From Liolophura sinensis (lineage: Eukaryota > Mollusca > Polyplacophora > Chitonida > Chitonidae), in the NCBI RefSeq assembly GCF_032854445.1, contig NC_088303.1, forward strand, positions 10,363,501 to 10,427,500: a DNA stretch of 64,000 bases, in the 5' to 3' direction. The position numbers and the translations under genes were made by a program. How positions within the stretch are numbered: the first letter of the stretch is position 1; every line of letters begins with the position of its first letter. Shown piece by piece: positions 36,301-45,429 of the stretch. Under the pieces are notes generated by a model. The model was not told where the DNA came from. It ran no database searches and worked only from the letters and a program-made list of their open reading frames with translations.

Positions 36301-36975
36301 GAAAATCAGTTTTGCTGAAATTGCAAATTTAAGATTGCAAAAAAGTGTCTATGAAAACTATTTCATTCAAAGTATTTGATCCATACCGGCACTGTATGGT
36401 ACATGCATCTCAGTAGGGGAGTTTAGTGTTCAAACTCTTTCATCATTGAAGGTAGAAAAAGTTCAAATGTATCATGTCAAACATGTTAGGCAACTAATTT
36501 TGATCACATTCACTATAACATTTACGCCTGAAAAGGGTGTCAAAAATGTAATTTAGAGTGGAAGAATGATAGAGAAGGTCGAGAATCTTAATGTCTGTGA
36601 ACTTGTAAAGTTCTTAAAGGAAAGAGGTGTCATTTGTTCCTCTGGAAAAGGGTGAGACAGGTGATCAATAAATTCATGTCAGCAAAGGTTGCCTAACATT
36701 TTTCGCCATTTACAGTTGCACTGTTGAGGACAAAAGGGTTCCAACTCGAAACTCTCCTATTGTTATCAAATATGTGGATCTCATAAGATGAGAAAATCTG
36801 TCGCCCTCTGCAGCATACCATTGTCATCTACATAGTGTTTATTTTCATCATTGCAGGTGACATTGGGGGATCCATGGGTCTTTTCATTGGGGCTAGTGCC
36901 ATGAGTCTGTTTGAAATTGTGGATCTCCTTGTGGACCAGTCCTTTAAACAAGCTCTTGGCGCTGGGAAGCGGTGA
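21095..36975 (+). CDS. Degenerin/ENaC-family (ASC) channel subunit, 933 aa, ten exons, with a very large ectodomain insert
   Basis: Exons: 21095-21300, 25162-25329, 26823-26990, 27740-27864, 31693-31874, 32471-32630, 33510-33566, 33852-35376, 36107-36198, 36857-36975. All introns are GT..AG, all phases match, and the 2802 coding bases give 934 codons including the stop. Trimeric cation channel of the plasma membrane (established for the family). Visible features: cytoplasmic FTESTTIHGI with the gating His-Gly (54-55); TM1 (~70-95); FNDTLPFPAITLCNQNAFR; CYTFND; GVKVFIHDQDEFPLV; ACGCRDAYLP; CECPVPC (366-372) and SISYA; ENFVFLDVFYSELSYEE; LLCDIGGSMGLFIGAS with the GAS filter (906-908); TM2; a short tail. 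Family members are usually about 450-700 residues. Here about 440-480 extra residues lie between SYA and ENFVFLDV. Ligand and ion preference cannot be read from sequence. Confidence 0.93.
21912..22440. repeat. Minisatellite in intron 1, ~45-bp unit, ~11 copies
   Basis: Repeats of variants of catgctcattggcaaaccgt followed by ctggtagcatcgcacggtgt. Open frames on both strands (21912-22139, 22159-22491, 22253-22507) are translations of the repeat. Confidence 0.88.
22785..23345. repeat. Minisatellite in intron 1, ~41-bp pyrimidine-rich unit, ~12 copies
   Basis: Variants of gactagcccttttgtcctcc followed by tggtttccctccttgtgtcc. Strongly strand-biased C/T composition, degrading toward the right end. 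Confidence 0.85.
23460..25161. other. Remainder of intron 1
   Basis: No recognisable exon. Contains an 18-bp tandem repeat at about 24806-24868 (ccagtgtcaggcactaca, three to four copies). Ends in a pyrimidine-rich tract and the acceptor ATCTTTCAG at 25153-25161. Confidence 0.5.
25162..25329 (+). CDS. ENaC-family gene exon 2: TM1
   Basis: 168 bp. Encodes FVWLTLVLAGIGIMSYQIID (TM1) and then FNDTLPFPAITLCNQNAF, the conserved post-TM1 segment with P-A-I-T-L-C-N. Enters and leaves in phase 2. An ATG at 25100 in the same frame lies upstream of the acceptor and is not the start. Confidence 0.93.
25313..26215. repeat. Tandem array made from the exon 2/intron 2 junction, ~60-bp unit, ~14 copies
   Basis: The end of exon 2 with its donor (tgtaaccagaacgcttttag/gtgagcacaacc) is reiterated with variation through intron 2: near 25373, 25437, 25500, 25661, 25851, 25911, 25971, 26031, 26089 and 26141. 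The second copy is nearly perfect, including the GTGAGC donor. Later copies mostly turn GGTGAGC into GGGCGAGC. Minus-strand frames here (about 25811-26234) are artefacts. Confidence 0.92.
26468..26700. mobile_element. MITE-like element in intron 2, 233 bp
   Basis: Terminal inverted repeats of about 31 bp with two mismatches: aagtttgggtcaactcactc at the left end and its reverse complement at 26670-26700. The interior is rich in gactca/tgagtc. No coding potential and no clear target duplication. Confidence 0.8.
26823..26990 (+). CDS. ENaC-family gene exon 3
   Basis: 168 bp, acceptor GTGAACAG and donor GTAAAA. Encodes RATAAAADNRYRLIEDMYTN through NASNITVGDLYVRAAHRKED. Two nearby sequons (NAS, NIT) fit an extracellular location. 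Phase 2 on both sides. Confidence 0.88.
27085..27250. repeat. Tandem repeat in intron 3, ~57-bp unit, 3 copies
   Basis: The phrase tcagaaatgtgtaatgccgg recurs as tcacaaaggtgtaatgtcgg and tcagaaatgtgcaatgtcgg, each followed by tgc(n)tttctttnttttgtgt. The open frames on both strands are artefacts. Confidence 0.85.
27740..27864 (+). CDS. ENaC-family gene exon 4: CYTFN motif
   Basis: 125 bp, acceptor CTGTTTCAG and donor GTAACA. Encodes CHWGSTPCYLEDFTQIFTDH, then GICYTFNDP, the family motif, and NVTNAG with a sequon. Leaves in phase 1. Confidence 0.92.
29575..30038. repeat. Minisatellite in intron 4, ~31-bp unit, ~15 copies
   Basis: Variants of cacgtacataacacgtgcaa followed by aacctaaacac. Contains many E-box-like cacgtg words, which come with the repeat. 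The minus-strand frames at 29592-29841 are artefacts. Confidence 0.9.
30328..30412. mobile_element. Rearranged SINE fragment
   Basis: The left half (ggttgctggcagaccttccc, acgtatgaccg, cggagagga) is in minus orientation. The right half (atggcgttaaacaacaatca, aataagtg) is a plus-orientation tail. An internal inversion or two insertions are needed. Confidence 0.65.
31470..31600 (+). mobile_element. Diverged SINE fragment, plus orientation
   Basis: Matches the family order loosely: gtcagatgcttggttaagag, ttctgggctctgtctagttt, accccacccataa, cttgtaagtgaaata and atagtcatgaatacgacctt. Old copy in intron 4. Confidence 0.55.
31693..31874 (+). CDS. ENaC-family gene exon 5
   Basis: 182 bp, acceptor CCCCAAG and donor GTAAGT. 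Encodes GIDYGLRLVLNVEQYEYMPG and then GVKVFIHDQDEFPLV, the family palm-domain motif. Starts phase 1, ends phase 0. Confidence 0.92.
32471..32630 (+). CDS. ENaC-family gene exon 6: Cys-rich segment
   Basis: 160 bp, acceptor TTTGCAAG and donor GTAAGAT. Encodes LKNLPPPHGVCGEKP, then YTTAICKIDCLTTELKKACG and CRDAYLPHIN, the C...C...CGC...P pattern of the thumb region. Ends in phase 1. Confidence 0.9.
32937..33155 (-). mobile_element. Near full-length tRNA-derived SINE in intron 6
   Basis: Read on the minus strand: gcctccgtggctcagttggt (box-A side), tgtgagttcaagtccagctc (box B), then the body cggccg..., a cgtcgtataagtgaaata block and an A-rich tail with aaatacataaataaat. This is the most complete copy for defining the family. 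The head is tRNA-like by promoter boxes only. Confidence 0.9.
33510..33566 (+). CDS. ENaC-family gene exon 7 (57-bp micro-exon)
   Basis: Acceptor ATTCCTCAG and donor GTGAGT. Encodes NDPPVCTLLQMYECAMPFI, which bridges the CGC segment and the CECPVPC segment with two expected cysteines. Phase 1 on both sides. Confidence 0.9.
33852..35376 (+). CDS. ENaC-family gene exon 8: CECPVPC motif plus giant ectodomain insert
   Basis: 1525 bp in one open frame (507 full codons, residues 357-863). It starts with the conserved HEICECPVPCTF and SISYATTSS. Where the family normally reaches pre-TM2 within about 45 residues, it instead runs through about 440 or more extra residues. The insert is highly charged and helical in character, with coiled-coil-like stretches such as EEIEQKLHEQRAVLAIKKEE. 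It has only one cysteine (SDQECTR) and nine N-glycosylation sequons (NLT, NGT, NDS, NLT, NST, NFT, NGS, NSS, NLT). Donor CG/GTATGT restores the family sequence in exon 9. No domain is recognised in the insert. A decayed paralogue lies at 50790-53000. Confidence 0.92.
36107..36198 (+). CDS. ENaC-family gene exon 9: pre-TM2
   Basis: 92 bp, acceptor TTTTTTCCAG and donor GTGAGT. Encodes ENFVFLDVFYSELSYEEVTQ and then QEDYTIFSLL, the family palm strand preceding TM2. Confidence 0.93.
36857..36975 (+). CDS. ENaC-family gene exon 10: TM2 and C-terminus
   Basis: 119 bp, acceptor CATTGCAG. Encodes CDIGGSMGLFIGASAMSLFE and a short tail ending FKQALGAGKR, stop TGA 36973-36975. Contains the GAS selectivity filter. 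The cytoplasmic tail is very short for the family. Confidence 0.93.
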
Positions 36976-38700
36976 TTTGGGAAATGACCACGATTGTTGA
37001 CCAAACCGTGTCGTAATACCGTCTGCTTGGCTTAACGTTATCACAAGCATCAGTCATTGCTTGTGACAAGTGTTGCTGTGCAGTCGTCTGTCAAAACATT
37101 GTGTTACATATAAGTGTTAAACGCGCATGAACATATCGATGAACCGTGGATAAATGGAATTGTTCAGTTATCACTCATGAATCAACCCTGGGGTTGGATG
37201 CAGGGTTATAAGTTTTGATGGTGTTTGATGTTGCCGGGTGTTGTTCAACAAGCGCACAGCGCGAGCTGAGCACACTTTCCCAGCGCCGACGCCAGTTCTC
37301 CAGCGGGGTCTACGTGTGTAGAACTACTCGGCAACATGCAATGGGACATTATATATCCCACAACATGCGCTAACAATTTGATCACATCGATAAACTTCTT
37401 GATCCCCTGATATTTTCTTTCCTTAATAATCACTTACTTTACATACTGGGTTCGCTGACCAATAGTTCGCACACGACGGAATTTACGGAGATATTTGCAC
37501 TAGAATACAAGCACAAAATCAGTTGATATTGGTTAAATCGTTGGCTATTAGTTCAGGATGGTGTTATATGGCTCGATGAATGGGGCAGCGATGTGAGCAA
37601 TCTGACAATCGCAATATATATCACGTTTGCGGAATATCACGAGATGTATTCAACTTCGTAACGTATAATGATGAAACGGTGCAACGATTTTCACTATGTC
37701 ACTCAAGCTTTGCACAAAAAGGCACACTGTTTCTTCAGAGGACGGTTCATAAGACAGCTATAATCATACGACAATGGTGTTCTGCCGCAGCCTTCTGACG
37801 CTCTTCACAATTCGAGAGTACTCATACACGACAACCTTTACAACGTAGGGTCTTAGATTATTATTCCCACTGTAACATTTACTTGTATTTTCAAAATGTG
37901 GGGTTTCCGTGGCCGAGGGGATGAACACGCCAGCAGCCAGGAGCTTCTCATCAATGCGGTCGCTGTGAGTTTTAGTCAAGCTCCTGCTGGCTTCCTCTCC
38001 GGCCGTAAGTGGGAAGCTCTGCCCGATAGTCTCACACACGATAATGCTACCCACCGTCGTATAAGTGAAATATTCTGGAGTACGGCGTAAAACACCAATC
38101 AAATAAATAAATAATTTTCAAAACGTGACAAAACGCCTAAGCTCAAACAAGGCGCCTGCTGCACTCAACCATGGCGCCCAAATGTGTTGCCTGGCTGCCC
38201 CCCCCCCCCCCCCCCTCGCCCCGCCATCAAACAGGACTGCCCCACAAACTGGGGGCCTGGCTAAACCCAGTCAGGGTCCTGGCTGTACAGCATGACAGCA
38301 TGACGCAAGGCTCGAACAAAACCTGACGCCAGTCTAAATCCAAATATGGTGCCTTGATGCAGGTTCACGATGTTTAACCTCTATATTATATCCTCTTTAA
38401 TTGCTCACATTATTGCCTCTGTTTAAGTGGTATTTAACTCAATCAATAACCTGTATGTATGTTAGAGGTGGTGTGCCTATTTCTGTTTCTCACAGTAAAT
38501 CTCATTCAGTCACGATGAGGGCAAACATTCGTGCATTCTCATTTTCACTAGCATAAATTCACGCTTGCTCTGTTTCTTCTCTCTTCATTTTCTGCACTTA
38601 TAGCAGTTGCTGCCTTTTTTTTACGTTGTGTGCAGTTTTTAAGTAAATACAAATATTATGTTTACATGCCTTAAATTTTTTTGTTGAAGGACTTTTGGAT
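36976..38700. other. 3' flank of the channel gene
   Basis: No further coding exon seen; no clear AATAAA close to the stop could be assigned. Contains a SINE (37896-38115) and a poly-C run near 38200-38220. The bases from about 37450 to 38580 have little counterpart in duplicate copy B. Confidence 0.5.
37896..38115 (+). mobile_element. SINE, plus orientation, nearly full length
   Basis: ggggtttccgtggccgaggg (tRNA-like head), gcggtcgctgtgag, then ctgctggcttcctctccggc, cgtcgtataagtgaaatatt, gagtacggcgtaaaacacca and the tail aaataaataaata. Absent at the matching place in copy B, so it probably inserted after the duplication or was lost there. Confidence 0.9.
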
Positions 38701-38744
38701 TTTGATAATGACACTGTGTCCCTGAAATAGACTATTCCCGACAA

Positions 38745-39380
38745 GCTGGTTATATACGATAAAACAGCATTCACTTGAATTTGGCATACCCATGATTTTA
38801 CATCACAAATTTATGATTTACGATAAATCAGCATGGACACTAAATTAGGCATAACCATGGTTTTTCATCACAAATTTGTGATTTACGATAAATCAGCATG
38901 GACACTAAATTAGGCATAACCATGGTTTTTCATCACAAATTTGTGATTTACGATAAAACAGCGTGGACACTAAGTTAGTCACACCCATAATTTAACATCA
39001 CAAATTTGCGATTTACGATAAAACAGCATGGACACTAAGTTAGACACACCTATGATTTTACATCACAAATTTGTGATTTACGATAAAACAGCAAGGACAC
39101 AAACTTAAATACACGCATGACTGGGCATAAAAGCTGGTGTTCACGATAAAACAGCATGCCTACCTAAGTTACACATACCCGTGACTGGAAATGACCAACT
39201 TGTGAGATACGATAAAACAGCATGCCTACCTAAGTTACACATACCCGTGACTGGAAATGACCAACTTGTGAGATACGATAAAACAGCATGCCTACCTAAG
39301 TTACACATACCCATGACTGGAAATGACCAACTTGTGAGATACGATAAAACAGCATGTGTACCTGAGTAAGGTAAACTCAT
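38745..39380. repeat. Tandem array A1, ~62- to 66-bp units around tacgataaaacagcatg
   Basis: Five to six copies of a unit with atcacaaatttgtgatttac gataaaacagcatggaca, then about four copies of a 66-bp unit with tgactggaaatgaccaactt. The 66-bp unit keeps frames open on both strands (39141-39440), which are artefacts. Confidence 0.9.
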
Positions 39381-40095
39381 GACCGGACATGACAAGTGTC
39401 TGATGTCCGATAAAGCAGTATGTACAGGTGCACCGGGCATTACAATGCCTGGACATGGAAATCTTCTAATGTACGCTAAAACGTATGTGTACCTGAGTTA
39501 GGCATACCAATAACGGGGCATGACAAGCGTCTGAGGTCCAATAAACAGTATGTACAGGTGAACTAGGCATTACAATGACTGGACATGGAAATCTTCTTAT
39601 GTACAATAAAACATATGTGTACCTGAGTTAGGCATACCAATAACAGGGAATGACAAGCGTCTGATGTCCGATAAACAGTATGTACAGTTGAGCTGGGCAT
39701 TACAATGACTGGACATGGAAATCTTCTAATGTACGATAAAACATATGTGTACCTGAGTTAGGCATACCGATAACGGGGAATGACAAGCGTCTGAGGTCCA
39801 ATAAACAGTATGTACAGGTGAGCCAGGCATTATAATGACTGGACATGGAAATCTTCTAATGTACGATAAAACATATGTGTACCTGAGTTAGGCATACCAA
39901 TAACGGGGCATGGCAAGCGTCTGATGTCCGATAAACAGTATGTACAGGTGAGCTAGGCATTACCATGACTGGACATGGAAATCTTCTTATGTACAATTTA
40001 ACTCAAGGATACATACTGTTTTAACAGTATGTATCCTTGAGTTAGGCATACCAATAACGGGGCATGACAAGCGTCTGATCTACCATAAAGCTGCA
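39380..40095. repeat. Tandem array A2, ~125-bp compound unit, ~5-6 copies
   Basis: Units combine ggacatggaaatcttctaat, gtacctgagttaggcatacc, gacaagcgtctgatgtccga and aacagtatgtacaggtgagc. Related to array A1 through the gataaaaca(g/t) core. Contains a perfect palindrome at 39999-40044. Confidence 0.9.
39999..40044. repeat. Perfect 22-bp inverted repeat, 2-nt spacer
   Basis: taactcaaggatacatactg-tt, tt, then the exact reverse complement. The right arm is in the normal orientation of array A2; the left arm is an inverted copy. Confidence 0.92.
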
Positions 40096-42080
40096 TGTAT
40101 AACTGAATTAGGCATTCCCAAGCCTGGATATTACATGACGAGAAATGACATTTAACTCATTATGAACAATATAAAGACATCACTGAATTGGATTTCCCAC
40201 AAGTGCGATGCGCTGAATATTAAGACATACAATCAATGGAATTTCGACCTTAATAGAGTAACGGTGATCTGATACGTTTGCAGTGAACTCGTTCGAGTAC
40301 ATACTTCTGTTCACTGCAGACGGTCCTGCATAGAAATGGGCTGAATAACGACGTTAAGAATGCCCCGTGAACTCCTTTTTAGGCCGGAACGGTATCATGT
40401 GGTACAAACGTATATATTATGAGGAGTTATTCTTTGTGTCCATAGTTGATCTGTCTTGCATTCTCCTCGTTGCTGAGTCGGCTCTAAAACTCCGACAGGT
40501 ATTCTGATATATTAATCTGTAAATAATTCCGGCGCACATCAGCTAATTTGGTCAAGGTATGTTTAATATGCCTTTGTTCAGGCGGAGTGCTGATATATAT
40601 ACACTCAAAAAGAATGGTTATAATAGGGGATGGGATCATTCCATTTTCTCCTCAACAGGGTTTTAGGCTATCTGTTCAGTTATTGTGACCTGCCATTGAA
40701 CGCAGTTCTTTGGAGACTAAAATGAGACACATATTTTACAAAGGTCCGCCACACCCATGGCAACAATCTACATGGTTGACAGCATGTTGCCTCTCAGTCT
40801 CTGTAGAGTTGTAGAGGCCACCGCTTAGACCATGCAGGTTATGTCTCATAGTGTACATGGTAACGGGCTATGTCAAAACAAATGTGAGCTTTGTGATCAT
40901 TCTTTGCGTTTTCTGCCTAATAAAGAAAGCACTTGCATCATGTCAATGTCTCATTGTATAGCAGTTGCTGCTGCCCTGAAACAGTGATGACCCATCCATC
41001 GAACGATTGATTGATTGACTGATTAATTGAATCATTGATTTGTTTAACTGTTGTTAAACTTAGTAGTCTAAAAATTTTCACTTATACGATGGCTTTCAGT
41101 TGTAAATCTGCAGGTAAATCACAGAAATTTGGTAAGTGGGGTAAATAACCAAATATAGAGATTTTCCCCAACAAAAATAATTCACATAAAATCAGTTTAA
41201 TTATGTGCCAGCGTACAAAATACATCATCACGTTAGACAATGTAATGAATATAAGATGCCATATCATATTGACTGGCACAGTGTAAATGTTTTCCGGTAT
41301 ATACTCTCCTTTAGAACTTTAAATTTATACCAAAAAAAAACCACAAAAAAAAAACAGTTTTATCTTGTACCGGTCTCCAACTAGCAATCATCGCAAAGAA
41401 AAATATACTACGCTCTACATGCCATTATGATTATCCTGACAAAGATTATTAATGTTTAATAGCTGTTAGGTTATACACTATAGATACGAAAAAAATTTAT
41501 GTACTACTTTATATTAAAGGTTTTATCCAAACAAGGCGTATTTTAAGTAAATATGACATCAAACATATATTGCAAAATTTAACAGAATACCAAGTATATA
41601 GGTAACAATAACTGCTACATTAGTTGGAGGTCGGTTCAATAACATTTATGTATATAAGTATACATCAACATGTAGGTCAGATATAAATAAATGACATTCT
41701 ATTACCCTTCGATTCCTTTTTATTACATACAACGCACTGCTTGGCTCTATGCCAAGTGCACATTATCTAAGTCGTTAGATACCCCCCCCCCCCCCCATCA
41801 CGAGACAGAAGCCTTTGACTTGTGGACGGGTCTATTGTAGTTCTATGGGTGGATAGAGATTGTTGTTTACATTGAATAAAGCAGACGACAAATATAAACA
41901 AAGAAACAAAATGGCTATTTTTTTCTGTTGGAGCGAATGTTTATTTTAAAGAAGAAAAGTATCAGGTTACAGATAATTTAAAGCCCATAGGGACGTTTGA
42001 ATGCTGCACAATAAGAGATAATAATGGTTTCACGAAAATTTTTTTCTTTTTGTACATACGGACCTGATAATTCTTCCTGT
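40095..42080. other. Non-coding end of duplication copy A and flank
   Basis: 40200-41050 aligns with 56040-57020. A SINE-like fragment (cacttatacgatggctttca) lies at about 41075-41095, and a poly-C run at 41781-41797. No gene seen. Confidence 0.5.
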
Positions 42081-42089
42081 GAGTCTTTC

Positions 42090-42610
42090 TTCCAGCGGCC
42101 TTTCCAAAACGTCCCAGTTGACCACAAACCATGGTATGGCAATCAACCAATGGGTCACAAAATGATATGATGTCTGATATTTCCCGCGATGCAAAACTTA
42201 GCCGCCGGTACACGAATCACTGCGTCCGGGCTACGACAGCCACAGTTCTTGCTGATGCCGGGGTTTCTGTGATGGACGTTATGTCTGTGACAGGCCACCG
42301 CAATGAATCCAGTGCACGGAGTTATATCACCAAACCGTCCGTGAAATCAGCAATATCCTGCATGCTTTAAGTGTGCTACCAGAAAATGCTGAAAGTGAAA
42401 ATGCGGTTGAGTGAAAATACTCTCATGTCAGTCACGCCACTCCCAGTGGAAATGCCCGTCGCTGTCGACTGTAATGTTACTCGTAACAGTAGCAATCCAA
42501 ATGGCAAAATCCCAGTTTTCAGTCACGCCTCAAAGTTTTGGAGGGCTGTTCAACAATGCAACAATAAATAACAGCACAGTTCACATCAACTTCACAACCT
42601 CTGGATAGCG
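42090..42610 (+). pseudogene. Relic of a DUF3504/Crypton-type tyrosine recombinase
   Basis: The C-terminal part of a tyrosine-recombinase-like domain is readable across three frames. It starts with VDHKPWYGNQPMGHKM (about 42105-42160). Then, shifted, come MMSDISRDAKLSRRYTNHCV and TGHRNESSARSYITKP (to about 42355). After another shift come LHALSVLPENAES (about 42358-42400) and GLFNNATINNSTVHINF (to about 42600). The HxxR, GHR and Y residues of the active site are present (NHCVRAT, TGHRN, SYI). At least two frameshifts and no N-terminal half show a dead copy. Such genes come from Crypton-like transposons and their domesticated relatives. Confidence 0.72.
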
Positions 42611-42619
42611 GACTGGCTG

Positions 42620-43735
42620 CAGATCGTCCTTTTCAACTCCCAATCCTTGTTTGATGTTTATCCGAGTTAAACTGTTGTTTTTTTTTTCCACAATGTTCAG
42701 TCCGTTCACTCATATTTTCTCTCCGCAAACGCCATTGTCTGACAGCCGCCAATACATTCCTGTTGACCCAGATCTTCAAATTTGGTACATCATGTGACCT
42801 TTATGCATGAGTGTGACGTGTATATTTTACGTAACTGGTACGGCGCACTGAGTGAAACCTGTGCACAAAGCTGGTTTAATGTACATACAACTTTGTACAG
42901 AATGCGTCATGACAAATTTAAATTGTGATAGCCATCCATGGCATTTCACAATACAATAAACGCAAATGATTTTTATCTTCAACATATAAATTATAATATA
43001 TTTATTTGCTTACTTATAATAAGCATAAACACATATCTATGATGTTGTTATTGTTTTGTTATTTGAATTGAAAATGCGAACTGAAGTGTTCCATTATTTC
43101 AACAGTGTTTATGAATTTGATACAGAATACAACTCGACCGCAAAGCATTTACATAAGTAAACCAAATAAAATTCAGTATCAAACTATTGTTAACTTAATT
43201 TTGTGTGTTTTAATTATTTTTTTTTCGTACGTGATTAAAACTTTGATTATGTTTAAACAGTTGAGCTCCCCACTTTTGTGGTCGTTTTTCTGAAGGTTTG
43301 GGAAAACCTTTGATCTGCCCGAAATCTCCTTTCCAGCAACGAGCGACCTCGTTGTTAGTGTGGTCGCTGTTTCACCTGTCTCACCGAAGCCTACCCTGAT
43401 AACAGCGTCTTAGCTGAAATATGAAAGCAGCCCTGCAGATGCGTTATTTTATAGTGCTATATTTTATTGTCGGAATTGTTTTCGAAAGACAAACGTATTC
43501 TTTATATTATTCTATCCTAGTCGTGAAGCACGTCCGTAATATTTAGCATCGCATTTTAACACCCCCTGTAAAACACATCATGGTTTCGTCTAGAATTAGG
43601 TCACACCCCTTTGGAGCGTTCGGTTGGACGAAAACAACGTGTCAAGGAAAGTGGGGGCGTTTTTTGCCATTAATCTATGCCGCAATGGCGTTTTTGTTAC
43701 AATTACGAAAACATTTTGCCGCTACTAAGGTAATA
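42620..43735. other. Non-coding stretch
   Basis: AT-rich, with no recognisable motif. The short frame at 43105-43293 is low-complexity hydrophobic and not supported. Confidence 0.4.
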
Positions 43736-43739
43736 GAAT

Positions 43740-43912
43740 AGAAATAATGTTCGTGTCAGGGTAGTCTAATGGTAGTTTTACATCAAATCGATGTGGAAGA
43801 GTTTACAAATCTTAGGTCTCAGGCTTCGCCTTCGACCTAAAATATAAACTCTTTCACATCGATTTGATGTAAAACTACAGTTAGACTATCCTGACGCGAA
43901 CATTATTTCTTA
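43740..43912. mobile_element. Foldback element, 173-bp near-perfect palindrome
   Basis: Left arm agaaataatgttcgtgtcag ... tcgatgtggaagagttta is mirrored by taaactctttcacatcga ... cctgacgcgaacattatttct with a handful of mismatches. The centre also pairs (taggtctcaggc / gccttcgaccta). Could form one long hairpin; a foldback MITE is the simplest reading. Confidence 0.88.
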
Positions 43913-43919
43913 AATATAC

Positions 43920-45325
43920 GTTTTCGAGCAATTGATGCCATTTTTGGCCAAGGAAAGGGTTAGTTTGCGTACCCAATCCATTTTGTACCAGGTTACCACG
44001 CACCATATAGTTACAGTTACTTCGTGCCTCTGTTTGTGTAAAATGTATATATTATTGATGTGTGTTTTTTTTTCCAAATTTTTTACTTAAGTGCACTAAA
44101 GATTTAAGTCCTTTAATTGTTGCAGGAGACTTTGAATGACAACACAATTGGTGAAGAACATAAATGATTTGCAGAATTTTATATTTCATGGCGTTAATCT
44201 GCTTTTAGTGTTGGTTTTAGCATTTACTGTTCCAATTTTTTAAATTATTAAATGATCATTGTTTTAATGTTATAATCATTATTGGTGACTTTTAACTCCA
44301 AGTTTACAGATTTCCCTTGTAGCACTCGTTTTACATTTAGAGTTCATATTTACATATAGGTTAGACGGTAGACGTTATATGGGCATGTGTACCATGGCCT
44401 TTACCTTAATGCCTTATATATACTTGCACAGGACAGTGTCCCCTTATCAGTCTTCAAATGCAGCGCCACGGAGTTGTAGATGTGGAGGGATGTATCCTTC
44501 GCGTGGATGTAATGTAGGAAGTACTTGGACTGAGAATGACCAGCAATCAACTTCCACGACATCGTGATGTTACAGATATAGGTTGTCGTCGTATACTGTG
44601 ATATGATAGTATTTTAAATAAAATGCTCCATTGTGTGTATATCTTCAGAATAAACCACGTCTGGATATATCGCAGAACATCTGCAGTAAACGCCAAACAA
44701 CTGGTCATGTTTTCATCTCACGCCCGTGGGGTTGATAAAATTAAAATACAGAAGTCATAGATAATTGGGTTAATGNNNNNNNNNNNNNNNNNNNNNNNNN
44801 NNNNNNNNNNNNNNNNNNNNNNNNNNNNNNNNNNNNNNNNNNNNNNNNNNNNNNNNNNNNNNNNNNNNNNNNNNNNNNNNNNNNNNNNNNNNNNNNNNNN
44901 NNNNNNNNNNNNNNNNNNNNNNNNNNNNNNNNNNNNNNNNNNNNNNNNNNNNNNNNNNNNNNNNNNNNNNNNNNNACTTTAGTCGCTCAGTATCTGTAAG
45001 ACTCATGGTCTATTAAGTTCAAATCCAAAGCCATGACATTTCAAGGTACACAAATTATAACCATTTTATATGGCCAAAACATAAAGGTCAGTGTCAACAA
45101 AACTCACAAAGTACAATATATACTCCATTTAACGTTTTGCTTTAGGCTCAGAGAATAATTATGGTCTTCGAAATTATATCATATTATATTTCATCGTTAT
45201 CCTCTGTCAAAAACAGAGCAATTGCTCAAGGAAACAGTGTTTGCTCTGTATTCCATACAGGCTGTGTGAACACCCCTTCACATCCCTCCCACACTCCCTT
45301 ACATGGATTCATGGTCTTACATGGA
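43920..45325. other. Non-coding stretch with assembly gap
   Basis: No supportable gene. The 62-residue frame at 44379-44567 has a few cysteines but no recognised pattern. The N run at 44776-44975 hides sequence of unknown length. Confidence 0.45.
44776..44975. other. Assembly gap, exactly 200 N
   Basis: Round-number run of N, so the real gap size is unknown. Predicted frames through it are meaningless. Confidence 0.99.

Positions 45326-45327
<2 letters not shown>

Positions 45328-45418
<91 letters not shown>
45328..45418. repeat. (AT)n microsatellite, ~90 bp
   Basis: Uninterrupted alternating AT. Any YIYI open frame over it is an artefact. Confidence 0.97.
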
Positions 45419-45420
<2 letters not shown>

Positions 45421-45429
45421 GTCCCCCCC

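Larger units (their letters stand above)
33985..41050. repeat. Segmental duplication, copy A (parent)
   Basis: Collinear with 50780-57020. Anchors: exon 8 sequence (34010-34880), exon 10, the block around 37120-37250 (atcgatgaaccgtggataaatgg), the gataaaacagcatg arrays (38750-40090) and the block at 40690-40870 (acatggttgacagcatgttg). Carries a SINE (37896-38115) that copy B lacks. Confidence 0.88.

Noticed and set aside
39141-39440. 99-codon minus-strand frame
   Set aside because: 66-bp tandem unit keeps the frame open; repeat artefact.
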